From Hoeflea algicola (GTDB lineage Bacteria; Pseudomonadota; Alphaproteobacteria; Rhizobiales; Rhizobiaceae), in assembly GCF_026619415.1 (NCBI RefSeq), contig NZ_JAOVZR010000001.1, forward strand, positions 372,001 through 436,000: a stretch of DNA of 64,000 nt, read 5' to 3'. A model generated the notes under the pieces. The model saw only the letters and a list, made by a program, of their open reading frames with translations, made no database searches and was not told where the DNA came from. Made by a program: the position numbers and the translations under genes. Positions 1 to 8,154 of the stretch are shown one piece after another. Numbering within the stretch: the stretch's first letter is position 1; every line of letters starts with the position of its first letter.

Positions 1-258
1 GCTCGCCTGGGATACTGGTCATATGCACTTTATATCACCCACGTCTTCGTGGTGACGCTCTATATCAAGCATATTATGTCAGCGATCGCTCCCATCAGCC
101 TGCCATGGCAAGCGCATTATCTGATCATGACCGGTGCTGCCTTGGCCGTCGCCGCTGGTTTTTACACGCTCGTCGAACGGCCATTGTCGCGCTTGACCCT
201 TGCCTGGCTTCGCCGACCCCGAGCGCTTTCGGTCGCCGAGCCGAGCCACGGCGCCTGA
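1..258 (+). CDS. Acyltransferase-3 family membrane protein, C-terminal fragment
   Basis: The reading frame is open from the first base, so this is the 3' end of a gene that begins before the window. The visible 85 residues start with LGYWSYALYITH, the typical 'lG-SY-lYl-H' signature of acyltransferase-3 (OafA/NodX-like) proteins. One hydrophobic helix follows, then ERPLSR, the conserved 'E-(K/R)-P' near the end of the last helix in this family. Such enzymes sit in the inner membrane and acylate sugars of surface polysaccharides or lipids; the substrate cannot be told from this fragment. The short charged tail after the last helix suggests a cytoplasmic C-terminus. No terminator is obvious before the next genes, which run the other way. 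Confidence 0.7.
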   Translation, partial: ARLGYWSYALYITHVFVVTLYIKHIMSAIAPISLPWQAHYLIMTGAALAVAAGFYTLVERPLSRLTLAWLRRPRALSVAEPSHGA

Positions 259-427
259 GCGCGTTTGCAAACTAGCCGCTTGTCATCTGTACATGCGTGA
301 TCGGGCCGCTGATGAATACGGGTTCCAGCGTCGCGGGCGATGCGCAGCAATCAAGGGCTTGCTGAGGCCGCAAGCGTAGATTGCCATTGTTTGCCCGACA
401 CAGAAGAGGAACTGCTGCCGCCAGGCA

Positions 428-459
428 CAAAAAAGACGGGGCCGAAGCCCCGTCCAAAA
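428..459 (-). terminator. Rho-independent terminator of the rplM-rpsI operon
   Basis: An 8-bp perfect GC stem, GACGGGGC (435-442) with GCCCCGTC (447-454), closes a CGAA loop. Read on the minus strand it is followed by a run of six T (429-434). It lies 27-58 bases past the rpsI stop, as expected for the end of this operon. Confidence 0.85.
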
Positions 460-485
460 ATGCATTCCAATGTCGACCAGGCGAC

Positions 486-968
486 TTAACGCTTGGAGAA
501 CTGGAACGAACGGCGGGCCTTGGCCTTACCGTACTTCTTACGCTCAACCACGCGGCTGTCGCGGGTCAGGAAGCCACCCTTCTTGAGAACCGCGCGCAGG
601 GCGGGTTCATAGTAGGTCAGCGCTTTGGAGATGCCGTGGCGTACCGCACCGGCCTGGCCGGAGAGGCCGCCGCCGGTGACGGTGCAGACGACATCGAACT
701 GGCCCTGGCGGTCAGCGGCGACAACCGGCTGCTGAACAACCATCTGCAGCACGGGACGTGCGAAGTAGGTCACGAAATCACGGCCGTTGACGGTGATCTT
801 GCCGGTACCCGGCTTGATCCAGACGCGGGCAATGGCGTTCTTGCGCTTACCGGTCGCGTAGGAACGGCCCAGATCGTCGACCTTGCGGACGTGAACCGGT
901 GCCGCAGGTTCAGCTTCGGTCGCGTTGACAGATGCGCCGAGCTCCTCAAGCGAATTGAGTTCAGCCAT
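486..968 (-). CDS. rpsI: 30S ribosomal protein S9
   Basis: Translates to 160 residues. The body matches S9 throughout: [14 protein letters not shown] after an alphaproteobacterial N-terminal extension (about residues 1-35), [25 protein letters not shown] in the core, and the invariant C-terminus ending FQFSKR, whose terminal Arg reaches the P-site tRNA in the ribosome. The extension with acidic residues and PAAP is usual in rhizobial S9. It starts 2 bases after the rplM stop, so the two are co-transcribed and probably translationally coupled. A terminator follows directly. Confidence 0.97.
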   Translation of the reverse strand: MAELNSLEELGASVNATEAEPAAPVHVRKVDDLGRSYATGKRKNAIARVWIKPGTGKITVNGRDFVTYFARPVLQMVVQQPVVAADRQGQFDVVCTVTGGGLSGQAGAVRHGISKALTYYEPALRAVLKKGGFLTRDSRVVERKKYGKAKARRSFQFSKR

Positions 969-970
969 TA

Positions 971-1435
971 TCAGGCGCTCCTTTTGTTCTTGGAATTTAG
1001 CGCGGCGACGTCGAGGACGTCCGGCTGCTGGGCTTCATGCGGATGTTCCGCACCGGCGTAAACGCGCAGGTTCTTCATCTGGCGACGGCCAAGCGGGCCG
1101 CGCGGAACCATGCGCTCGACAGCCTTTTCGACGATCCGCTCGGGAAAGCGACCTTCGAAAATCTGGCGCGCGGTGCGCTCCTTGATGCCGCCGGGATAAC
1201 CGGTGTGCCAGTAGTACTTCTTGTCGGTGTATTTGTTGCCGGTCAGCACAGCCTTTGCCGCATTGATGACGATGACGTTGTCGCCATCATCAACATGGGG
1301 GGTGTAGGTGACTTTGTGCTTGCCGCGCAGGCGGGTGGCGATGACAGTGGCGAGACGACCGACGACGAGATCTGTCGCGTCGATAATCACCCACTTCTTT
1401 TCCACCTCAGCAGGCTTCTGCGAAAAGGTTTTCAT
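971..1435 (-). CDS. rplM: 50S ribosomal protein L13
   Basis: Translates to 154 residues, the usual length for rhizobial L13. Family motifs are present: [16 protein letters not shown] near the N-terminus, [46 protein letters not shown], then [11 protein letters not shown] near the end. L13 binds 23S rRNA early in large-subunit assembly. It is the first gene of the rplM-rpsI operon and has a strong sigma-70-type promoter about 140-170 bases upstream (see 1577-1605). Confidence 0.97.
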   Translation of the reverse strand: MKTFSQKPAEVEKKWVIIDATDLVVGRLATVIATRLRGKHKVTYTPHVDDGDNVIVINAAKAVLTGNKYTDKKYYWHTGYPGGIKERTARQIFEGRFPERIVEKAVERMVPRGPLGRRQMKNLRVYAGAEHPHEAQQPDVLDVAALNSKNKRSA

Positions 1436-1576
1436 GGATTTTCTCTCATTCAGGATCCGGGCTGATCAAGCCAGCGGCCGGACGTTTCTTGTTGCTTGTG
1501 TTGCCGCGACCCTTGCCAGAGGCATTTGATCGGTGACAACCGTGCGCCAGATCCAACGAGATCCGGACGCTGCGTG

Positions 1577-1605
1577 CTTATAGGCGAGCCCGATTTTTCC
1601 GTCAA
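1577..1605 (-). promoter_or_regulatory. Sigma-70-like promoter of rplM-rpsI
   Basis: On the minus strand, TTGACG (1605-1600) and TATAAG (1582-1577) are separated by exactly 17 bases. This is the best -35/-10 pair in the 244-base gap upstream of rplM and points at it. It predicts a leader of about 130-140 bases, long enough to hold a control element, though I see no recognisable fold there. Confidence 0.7.
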
Positions 1606-1679
1606 GACGATGATTTGCGGCGCATCGGAAAATATCAAAGCAAAAACAATGACTTAGTAATGCGGTATTATAATACCGC

Positions 1680-2117
1680 TCAATTCTGCGGCGGAATCGA
1701 ATAGGTGGCGGTCGCGTGCGCCACCAATTCACCGTTTGCGTCGCGGATCGCGATGTCGGTGACCACCAGTCGTTTGCCCAGTTTGAGGATGCTGGCGGTG
1801 GCTTCCAGCGCCCCGGGGGCGGGCTTCATCAGGAAGTTGATATTGAGATTGGTGGTGACCGCCAGCGCCAGCCGGCCGATATGCGCCAGGATCACTGCGT
1901 AAGCAGCAAGGTCGGCCAGCATGAACAGGGTTGGCCCGCTGACTGTGCCGCCGGGGCGAAGGTGCTGCTCGTCGGCATGGAGGCAGACGCGCGCATTCCC
2001 CGGTGATACCTCAATCACTTCTATGTTGTCTCCATTCGCTCTGATCTGTGGGAACACTTCGTCGAGATAGGCCGAGACTTCCGGGGCGGTCATCACGGGC
2101 AAAGCCGGTGCGGGCAT
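1680..2117 (-). CDS. PaaI-family hotdog-fold thioesterase
   Basis: 145 residues, single hotdog domain. The GGTVSGPTLFMLADLAAYAVI segment corresponds to the hot-dog helix with the 'G-G-(V/T)-x(n)-D' catalytic region of PaaI/YbgC-like acyl-CoA thioesterases; NLNINFLMKPAPG is the conserved beta strand after it. It likely hydrolyses a small or aromatic acyl-CoA in the cytosol. The ATG at 2117 is preceded by AGGAA at good spacing. It is divergent from the enoyl-CoA hydratase relative at 2349, so the 230-base gap between them holds promoters for two genes of CoA-ester metabolism. The substrate is not known. Confidence 0.8.
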   Translation of the reverse strand: MPAPALPVMTAPEVSAYLDEVFPQIRANGDNIEVIEVSPGNARVCLHADEQHLRPGGTVSGPTLFMLADLAAYAVILAHIGRLALAVTTNLNINFLMKPAPGALEATASILKLGKRLVVTDIAIRDANGELVAHATATYSIPPQN

Positions 2118-2348
2118 GGGAATATTCCTGTAACATGGTCCTGCAGGCAGGATACAATTGCAAATGGCCGGGTAAGCGCTCAGCCTGCCCGTCGCAGCCC
2201 GGCAAGATGTTGGCCATCTGCGCCAACTGACCCGACTGTTTCAGGCCCACCGTTGCGGAAATTGATCGTCCGGTCAACGTTGCCAGAGGGTTTCCGCGCC
2301 GCCTTTGAAACGCTAAGCTGGAGTGCGAACAAACAAGGGTCACGTGAG

Positions 2349-3173
2349 ATGAATGTGGTTGAGCTGAAACCGGATACACCATCCGATGTGGTGATTGAGG
2401 AACTGCGCGAGGGTGGGCTGCGCCTGGAAATGAACAATCCGCCGGCCAACGCGCTGTCGATCGCGCTGATGCAGGCGCTGCGCGACCGGATTGCCGCCGC
2501 CGGTGACGACAAGGCGGTGCGGGTCGTGGTGATCGCCTCGGCCAAACCCGGCAAGCTGTTTTCCGCCGGTCACGACCTCAAGGAACTGACCGCCCACCGC
2601 GCCGATGCCGACAAGGGCAGGGCGTTTTTCAGCCAGACCATGGAACTTTGCGCCGAGTTGATGCAGACCATTGTCCGTCTGCCCAAGCCGGTGATCGCCG
2701 AAGTCGACGGACTGGCCACCGCCGCCGGTTGCCAGCTGGTGGCCTCGTGCGATCTGGCGGTCTGCACCGACACCTCCACCTTCTGCACCCCAGGTGTCAA
2801 TATCGGCCTGTTCTGCTCCACCCCGATGGTGGCGCTGACCCGCAACGTGCACCGCAAGCAAGCCATGGAAATGCTGCTCACCGGCGAGACCATAGACGCT
2901 TCGACGGCGCGTGAATTCGGCCTGATCAACCGTATCGTGCCGCGCGAATACCTGAATCAGATCGTCAGGAAATACGCCGAAGTCATTGCTTCCAAATCAT
3001 CTTTGACGCTGAAGATTGGCAAGGAGGCGTTCTACAAACAGGCGGAGATGACGCTTGAGGATGCCTATGACTACACAGCCCAGGTGATGGTCGAAAACAT
3101 GATGGCACGGGACGCGGAGGAAGGCATCGGCGCCTTCATCGACAAGCGCAAGGCCGAGTGGACCGGGGAATAG
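2349..3173 (+). CDS. Enoyl-CoA hydratase/isomerase family protein (ECHDC3-like)
   Basis: 274 residues from the ATG at 2349, which follows an in-frame open stretch without family similarity. Crotonase-fold features: NNPPANALS near residue 33, the first oxyanion segment FSAGHDLKE, and the second DGLATAAGCQLVASCDLAV. The position that carries the catalytic Glu in true hydratases lies in PGVNIGLFCSTP and is not Glu, as in ECHDC3-type proteins, so hydratase activity is doubtful. The C-terminal part, with K-AEW near the end, fits this subgroup. It may act on a short-chain acyl-CoA; the substrate is unknown. It is divergent from the PaaI-like thioesterase. Confidence 0.85.
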   Translation: MNVVELKPDTPSDVVIEELREGGLRLEMNNPPANALSIALMQALRDRIAAAGDDKAVRVVVIASAKPGKLFSAGHDLKELTAHRADADKGRAFFSQTMELCAELMQTIVRLPKPVIAEVDGLATAAGCQLVASCDLAVCTDTSTFCTPGVNIGLFCSTPMVALTRNVHRKQAMEMLLTGETIDASTAREFGLINRIVPREYLNQIVRKYAEVIASKSSLTLKIGKEAFYKQAEMTLEDAYDYTAQVMVENMMARDAEEGIGAFIDKRKAEWTGE

Positions 3174-3304
3174 GGGCTGCGTTGTCGCCCAGATTACCCG
3201 GCGACATGCCGATCTTGACCAGGCTTCAATGCAGCATTCTGTTCGCGTTATGTTCTGATTGAAAGCGCTGTCGCAAATTGCGCTGCGCCGGAGGAGAGGT
3301 GGTA

Positions 3305-3739
3305 GTGACATTTGAACCCCGCATCACCATGATCACGCTGGGCGTCGCCGATGTGGCCGCGTCAACGGCGTTTTATCAGCGTCTGGGCTTTAAGCGTTCC
3401 TCGGCGTCAAATGACGAAGTCACCTTCTTCCACATGAATGGAACCGTACTGGGCCTGTTCGGCCGCGACGCACTCGCCGCCGACGCTGGTCGTGAGCCGA
3501 CCGCGCGGCAAAACTTCGAAGGCTTTTCTGTAGCGCAAAATCTCGGCTCGCCCGACGAAGTGGATGCGGCCTGGCAATTTGCTGTCGAGTGCGGCGCTGG
3601 GCCGGTGAAGAAGCCGCACAAGGTATTCTGGGGCGGCTACTCGGGGTATTTTGCCGATCCTGACGGGCATCTGTGGGAACTGGCGCACAATCCGTTCATG
3701 CCGCTGGGCGAGGATGGTCACATGCGTCTGCCGGAGTGA
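3305..3739 (+). CDS. VOC/glyoxalase-family protein
   Basis: 144 residues from GTG at 3305, chosen because GGAGGAGAGG lies 8-14 bases upstream and the domain starts at once (PRITMITLGVADVAASTAFYQRLGF). This is the beta-alpha-beta-beta-beta opening of the vicinal-oxygen-chelate fold; the second half ends in GGYSGYFADPDGHLWELAHNP, the common 'f-DPdGh-wEla-np' ending with a metal-ligand Glu. Family members are dioxygenases, lyases or antibiotic-binding proteins. This one is close to the 'glyoxalase superfamily protein YaeR/PhnB-type' proteins but its substrate cannot be read from sequence. Confidence 0.85.
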   Translation: MTFEPRITMITLGVADVAASTAFYQRLGFKRSSASNDEVTFFHMNGTVLGLFGRDALAADAGREPTARQNFEGFSVAQNLGSPDEVDAAWQFAVECGAGPVKKPHKVFWGGYSGYFADPDGHLWELAHNPFMPLGEDGHMRLPE

Positions 3740-3763
3740 TCAGGCCTTTTATTAAGGAATCCG

Positions 3764-4135
3764 CTATCGTGTGATCTGCAGCAGTGGCCGGAAACGGGTC
3801 ATGTCGTCATTGTCATTCGGGTCGGCCTGGCAGGCGATCACCCGGCAGGCGTTGGTGTCGCGAGCCGGCAGGCTGACCCAGACGCCAACTTCGTAGTTTT
3901 GACACATCCGTGAGTTGCTGACGTAACGATCATAGATCGGTAGTCCTTTTTTCGAGGTATAGCGCAGAATGGCCGCACCCTCGTCAATCAGGGTGGCGCG
4001 GATGTCGGCGCAATCGGTCTGGGTGGTCTCGATCCGGTTGATGGCGTTTGCCGGCGTCACCGCCATCGCCACAAAAACTGCCAGCAAGCCGGTGAGCGGG
4101 ATCAATTGCCGCATGGGCATGTGCATACAGGTCAT
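3764..4135 (-). CDS. Small secreted protein of unknown function
   Basis: About 123 residues from the ATG at 4135; the frame is open upstream to 4177, but the later start places a good signal peptide at the N-terminus (Arg-Gln, then LIPLTGLLAVFVAMAVTP, cleavage near ANA). The mature part has four Cys (TQTDCADI, RMCQNYE, NACRVIACQ), likely two disulfides in the periplasm. I recognise no domain. It faces the VOC gene tail to tail with only 24 bases between stops. Confidence 0.6.
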   Translation of the reverse strand: MTCMHMPMRQLIPLTGLLAVFVAMAVTPANAINRIETTQTDCADIRATLIDEGAAILRYTSKKGLPIYDRYVSNSRMCQNYEVGVWVSLPARDTNACRVIACQADPNDNDDMTRFRPLLQITR

Positions 4136-4303
4136 GAGTGTCTCCCAATTGGCTTTCGACAAGATGGTCTCGCTCACATGTGGCGCGGATTAGAAGGTTG
4201 GACAAGGGCCTAGCCTTCAAATGGCGGAAACATCAAAATACGTAGACTTGACGTGATCGGCGCGCATTGCCAAACCGGAAGCCTCGCCGAGGAAAAACCG
4301 CTC

Positions 4304-4840
4304 ATGAACCACGATCACTATGACAACGCCTATATTTCCGGAATTCTGCAATCGGTAAAGACCATCGCCGTGGTGGGCGCATCGGCCAACGACGTGCGGC
4401 CAAGTTATTTCGTGATGAAATACCTGCTTGGCAAAGGCTACCGCATCATTCCCGTCAATCCCGGGCAGGCGGGCAAGGAAATCTTGGGGCAGATGACCTA
4501 TGCGCGGCTTGCCGAGATCCCTGAGCCGATCGACATGGTGGACGTGTTTCGCGCCTCTGACGCAGTGCCTGGCATTGTCGAGGAGGCACTCAAGCTTGAG
4601 TCACTGCCCAAGGTGATCTGGATGCAGCTGACCGTCCGCCATGACGAGGCGGCAGCGCTTGCTGAAGCGGCTGGCCTCAAGGTGGTAATGAACCGCTGCC
4701 CGAAGATTGAATATGCCCGGCTGTCGGGTGAAATCGGCTGGAGCGGTGTCAACAGCGGCGTAATTTCGTCGCGCAAGCCGGTACGCCGCGAGGGCTACCA
4801 GAGTTTTGGCCTTCGGGTGCCGCCACGGGATGGCGATTGA
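4304..4840 (+). CDS. CoA-binding Rossmann protein, YccU-like
   Basis: 178 residues from the ATG at 4304 (MNHDHYDN...). The Rossmann opening TIAVVGASANDVRPSYFVMKYL and the IIPVNPG strand are typical of the CoA_binding_2/YccU family, as are DMVDVFRASDAVPGIVEEAL and VIWMQLTVRHDEAAALAEAAG...MNRCPKIEY. Members bind CoA; a role in metabolism or stress is proposed but not settled. It stands alone, 144 bases before metY and on the same strand, and could be read together with it. Confidence 0.85.
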   Translation: MNHDHYDNAYISGILQSVKTIAVVGASANDVRPSYFVMKYLLGKGYRIIPVNPGQAGKEILGQMTYARLAEIPEPIDMVDVFRASDAVPGIVEEALKLESLPKVIWMQLTVRHDEAAALAEAAGLKVVMNRCPKIEYARLSGEIGWSGVNSGVISSRKPVRREGYQSFGLRVPPRDGD

Positions 4841-4984
4841 TGGAATAATATTTCTTGCAACCGGCCTTGTTTGCGCGTGCATGCTAGGCAATGGCAGATT
4901 TCCCGCAAAAATCTTCTTTGACCGGGGCGCAGACATGCGGGATAAACACCTCGACAGCCAACAGGGCACATAGGGGAGACGATC

Positions 4985-6268
4985 ATGTCGAACAGCCAAC
5001 CGGGATTTGATACACTAGCCATTCATGCGGGGGCCCAGCCGGACCCGACCACGGGCGCGCGCACCACGCCGATCTACCAGACCACCAGCTTCGTCTTTGA
5101 CGATGCTGATCATGCAGCCTCGCTGTTTGGCCTGAAGGCATTCGGCAACATCTATACGCGCATCATGAACCCGACCCAGGCGGTGCTTGAAGAGCGTCTG
5201 GCAGCGCTTGAAGGCGGCACCGCTGCGCTGGCGGTGGCTTCCGGCCATGCCGCGCAGCTGCTGGTGTTCCACACCATCATGAACCCCGGCGACAATTTCA
5301 TTGCCGCCAATCAGCTTTACGGCGGTTCGATCAACCAGTTCGGCCATTCCTTCAAGTCGTTCGACTGGCATGTCCGTTGGGCCGATCCGGCTGATCTTTC
5401 CAGTGTCGAGAGCCAGATCGATGAGCGCACCAAGGCGATCTTTGTCGAAAGCCTCGCCAATCCCGGCGGCACCTTTGTCGATATCAATGCGCTGGCTGAG
5501 CTTGCCCACAAGCATGGCATTCCGCTGATCGTCGACAACACCATGGCCTCGCCTTATCTGGTTCGTCCGATCGAGCATGGCGCGGACATCGTGGTCCATT
5601 CGCTGACCAAGTTCATTGGCGGCCATGGCAACTCGATGGGCGGCGTGATTGTCGATGGCGGTTCGTTTGACTGGTCGAAATCCGGCAAGTATCCGATGCT
5701 GTCGGAGCCGCGGTCGGAATACGGCGGCATGGTGCTGCATGAAACCTTTGGCAATTTTGCATTCGCCATTGCCTGCCGGGTGCTGGGTCTGCGCGATTTC
5801 GGTCCTTCGATCTCGCCGTTCAACGCCTTCATGATCCTGACCGGCGTAGAGACCCTGCCACTACGCATGCAGCGCCATTGCGACAACGCACTGGCTGTCG
5901 CCGAATGGCTCTCCAAGCACGACAAGGTGGCATGGGTGCATTATGCCGGCCTGCCGGATCACGCAAACCACGCGTTGCAGCAGCGTTACGCCCCCAAGGG
6001 CGGCGGCTCGGTGTTCACCTTCGGCCTCAAGGGCGGTTACGATTCCGGCGTCAAGTTCGTCGAAGGCCTGGAGATGTTCTCCCACCTCGCCAACATCGGC
6101 GACACCCGTTCGCTGGTCATTCACCCGGCATCAACCACTCACCGTCAGCTGAGCGCCGAGCAACTGGTTGCCGCAGGCGCTGGTCCGGACGTGGTGCGGC
6201 TGTCGGTCGGCATCGAGGATGTCAACGATATCATCGCCGATATCGAACAGGCGCTGGCCAAGGCATAA
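4985..6268 (+). CDS. metY: O-acetylhomoserine aminocarboxypropyltransferase (O-acetylhomoserine sulfhydrylase)
   Basis: 427 residues, full length for MetY. Cys/Met-metabolism PLP-enzyme features: LAIHAGAQPDPTTGARTTPIYQTTSF at the start, YTRIMNPT, ALEGGTAALAVASGHAAQ (phosphate-binding region), VDNTMASPYL, and the PLP lysine K209 in HSLTKFIGGHGNS. The QLYGGSINQF and long middle region favour MetY over cystathionine gamma-synthase. It makes homocysteine from O-acetylhomoserine and sulfide in methionine biosynthesis. The ATG follows AGGGGAGACGATC. I looked for a SAM-II riboswitch in the 144-base leader and did not find its consensus. A hairpin follows the stop, and a short imperfect copy of its 3' end lies at 6747-6809. 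Confidence 0.93.
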   Translation: MSNSQPGFDTLAIHAGAQPDPTTGARTTPIYQTTSFVFDDADHAASLFGLKAFGNIYTRIMNPTQAVLEERLAALEGGTAALAVASGHAAQLLVFHTIMNPGDNFIAANQLYGGSINQFGHSFKSFDWHVRWADPADLSSVESQIDERTKAIFVESLANPGGTFVDINALAELAHKHGIPLIVDNTMASPYLVRPIEHGADIVVHSLTKFIGGHGNSMGGVIVDGGSFDWSKSGKYPMLSEPRSEYGGMVLHETFGNFAFAIACRVLGLRDFGPSISPFNAFMILTGVETLPLRMQRHCDNALAVAEWLSKHDKVAWVHYAGLPDHANHALQQRYAPKGGGSVFTFGLKGGYDSGVKFVEGLEMFSHLANIGDTRSLVIHPASTTHRQLSAEQLVAAGAGPDVVRLSVGIEDVNDIIADIEQALAKA

Positions 6269-6297
6269 GCCTTGATTGCCTGATGAATATCTTCGGC

Positions 6298-6324
6298 GGC
6301 CCGGCATTTGATGCCGGGCCGTTT
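6298..6324 (+). terminator. Hairpin after metY, probable terminator
   Basis: GGCCCGGCAT (6298-6307) and ATGCCGGGCC (6311-6320) form a perfect 10-bp stem with a 3-base loop, 30 bases past the metY stop. The T content after it is weak (GTTTGATCTG), so termination may be partial. Confidence 0.6.
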
Positions 6325-6393
6325 GATCTGCAACAAGTCCGCAGACGCCAAATGGCGCTAGGCTTCCACCAAAGTTAATCCGTGGAGGCCCCC

Positions 6394-6684
6394 ATGCCGC
6401 AATTCAATGTGCTGACTTTCACAACTGTCGCGATCCTGGTGCTGGCGCCACTGGCCTACGCCCAATCCGCCAATCCGGCCTGGCTTGATAATCTGTCCGA
6501 CCAGCTCGCCGTCGAGAAACAGTGCGCCGTCAGCTATTTTTTCAACATCACGGAAGGCGAGTTGGCCGGGAGGCTGACCTTTGAAGCCCGCGCCCAGTGT
6601 GATGACGGCCGCCGGTTCGACGGCACCCTGACCGAGCCCGCGGATAAATTCGTCATTAGCGAATGCGGCGTTCAGATTTGCTGA
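6394..6684 (+). CDS. Small secreted protein of unknown function
   Basis: 96 residues from ATG 6394; the GTGGAGG just before it serves as the ribosome binding site rather than a start. A signal peptide is clear (hydrophobic FTTVAILVLAPLAYAQS, cleavage after AYA). The mature part has Cys in EKQCAVSYFF, RAQCDDGRR, SECGVQIC, so two disulfides are likely. The layout of a short secreted beta-rich protein resembles other rhizobial periplasmic orphans, but I recognise no family. It follows metY but sits behind that gene's hairpin. Confidence 0.6.
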   Translation: MPQFNVLTFTTVAILVLAPLAYAQSANPAWLDNLSDQLAVEKQCAVSYFFNITEGELAGRLTFEARAQCDDGRRFDGTLTEPADKFVISECGVQIC

Positions 6685-6746
6685 CTTCGGCCAGTGTCTT
6701 GTCGAAGGAATTTGTTGCGCAACCAAGCGGAGAAGGTCCCCGGAAA

Positions 6747-6809
6747 ATGGAAGCTCCGAAACGCATTGCCATGATCGCCGATACCGAACAGGCGCTGGTC
6801 AAGGGGTAG
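6747..6809 (+). other. Short remnant resembling the 3' end of metY
   Basis: A 20-codon frame starts at ATG 6747 with GGAGAAGG upstream and ends at TAG 6807. Its last codons read MIADTEQALVKG-stop, against IIADIEQALAKA-stop at the end of metY, and the DNA GATACCGAACAGGCGCTGG differs from the metY copy by single bases. A GC hairpin follows in both cases. It looks like a decayed duplicate of the metY 3' end, with the small secreted gene between the copies. Confidence 0.45.
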
Positions 6810-6836
6810 GCCTCAACCAATCACCGTCAATGATGA

Positions 6837-6865
6837 CGGCCCGGTGTTCGCATCGGGTCGTTTTT
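6837..6865 (+). terminator. Rho-independent terminator
   Basis: CGGCCCGGTG (6837-6846), loop TTCG, CATCGGGTCG (6851-6860) and five T. All ten pairs form, two of them G-U. It ends the metY-remnant region and lies inside the upstream open stretch of the next gene, which supports the later start (6934) for that gene. Confidence 0.75.
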
Positions 6866-6933
6866 CGTTTGGCAGCATGGGCTTGCAGGATCGGCGTGCC
6901 AAAGCGATGATGACGGCGAGGGGGAAGCGCACC

Positions 6934-7734
6934 ATGGCGAGACTTTTACTGTTTTTGGGGTTTTGCATGCTCGCCGGACTGGGGCCGGTCCGGTCGCAGG
7001 TGTTGACCTCGATCCCGGCTTCGACTGTTGACGATGCCAAAAGCTTCTGGGGCGCGGTCATGGAGGAATTTTACGGCCCCTACAGCAAGCGCTCCAAATG
7101 CTGGATCGGCAAAGCTGGCGCCGAGCGGCTGTGCATGCGCCCGCACCTGTTATCTTCCGTCATGGTTGGGGGCGAAGTGACCCAGTTTGCCGCCATGTCG
7201 GGCCATGCGATCCAGCCTGATGGAAGCCACGCCGAGTGTCACGGCTGCGCCGGTAAGCTCGGGCTTGTTGTCTTGCGCGCCGCGGGCAACCGCCTGGCTC
7301 TGGTGGCGCGCAACAGCCTTTCTGAGGACATCGGGTCATGGGGGATGGCTCCTCCGGAGGAGGCGTTCCGCGTGGTACGTCTTGGCAAAGACAATTACGG
7401 TTGGCTGATCGAGAGCGGCTTTACCGGGCAAGGATACACCCAGGGTGGCGTAAGCGTGTTTGGTGTGCTCGGCGACAAGGTCGTCGATCTCGGCTTTATC
7501 GACACCTATTCCGACAATGAGGGCACCTGCGGCGATGGGCTCGGCACCTGCTATCGCCACAGCTATGAAATCGTCAGCGACGCGGACAGCGGGTCAGCGC
7601 GCTTTGCCGATCTTGTCGCCCGCAAGCTGGAGAGCTCCGATCCTGACGCCACGGCAAGTTTCACAATTCCATTTTCCAACGATGAACTGAAATATCTGCC
7701 GCCGGAGGCGTTGTCAGCACAGCTCGGCGGCTGA
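6934..7734 (+). CDS. Secreted protein of unknown function
   Basis: 266 residues from the ATG at 6934, chosen because GAGGGGGAAG lies 6-15 bases upstream, the signal peptide starts at once (MARLLLFLGFCMLAGLG, cleavage near VRS-Q), and a terminator occupies the upstream frame. The mature protein has Cys pairs (KCWIGKAGAERLC, ECHGCAG, GTCGDGLGTCYRH), and the regions GNRLALVARN and GWLIESGFTGQGYTQGG suggest a beta-rich periplasmic domain. Repeated VFGVLGDKVVDLGF and SDNEGTCGDGLG look like a bacterial beta-propeller-like or calcium-friendly turn, but this is a guess. I recognise no family. It is a stand-alone unit between a terminator and the cupin gene. Confidence 0.6.
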   Translation: MARLLLFLGFCMLAGLGPVRSQVLTSIPASTVDDAKSFWGAVMEEFYGPYSKRSKCWIGKAGAERLCMRPHLLSSVMVGGEVTQFAAMSGHAIQPDGSHAECHGCAGKLGLVVLRAAGNRLALVARNSLSEDIGSWGMAPPEEAFRVVRLGKDNYGWLIESGFTGQGYTQGGVSVFGVLGDKVVDLGFIDTYSDNEGTCGDGLGTCYRHSYEIVSDADSGSARFADLVARKLESSDPDATASFTIPFSNDELKYLPPEALSAQLGG

Positions 7735-7809
7735 TCCGGACAGGCACGCATGGCTGGCGCGATGGCTGTGTATCAGGGTAATCTCGGCTCACCAACATTG
7801 GAGCGGTTC

Positions 7810-8154
7810 ATGGCTACTGCGCATATAATCCCCGTGACCCCGTCTGCCGAGCCTGAGGTTTCTCGTCCCGAGGCCGCCAAGATTCTCTCCGGCGATCCGG
7901 TGCACACCACCTGGAGCCTGGAGGAGCGGGACGGGCTTTATTGCGGCATCTGGCAATCGACGCCGGGCAAATGGCGCATCTCCTACGACGAATGGGAATA
8001 TTGCCGCATTCTTGAAGGCGTGTCGGTAATTTCCGAAGATGGCGGCGAGGCAGTTACGGTCAAGGCCGGCGATAGCTTCGTCCTCAGGCCCGGCTTCAAG
8101 GGAAGCTGGGAAGTCATTGAAACGACTCGCAAGGACTATGTGATCAGGCTGTAG
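7810..8154 (+). CDS. Cupin-domain protein (EutQ/DUF861-like)
   Basis: 114 residues from ATG 7810 (MATAHIIPVTP). The single cupin reads GIWQSTPGKWRISYDEWEYCRILEGVSVISEDGGEAVTVKAGDSFVLRPGFKGSWEVIETTRKDYVIRL, the cupin-3 pattern with 'W-ce-l-G', 'GD-fv-p-G--g-W-v' and 'K-Yv'. Most cupin-3 proteins lack a full metal triad, as here. Its role is unknown; similar proteins are linked to sugar or amine metabolism. Its last 11 bases overlap the end of the P450 gene on the other strand. Confidence 0.8.
   Translation: MATAHIIPVTPSAEPEVSRPEAAKILSGDPVHTTWSLEERDGLYCGIWQSTPGKWRISYDEWEYCRILEGVSVISEDGGEAVTVKAGDSFVLRPGFKGSWEVIETTRKDYVIRL

Noticed and set aside
4841..4984. SAM-II riboswitch before metY
   Set aside because: The CTAAAG/CCCCG core sequences of SAM-II are not present in the leader.
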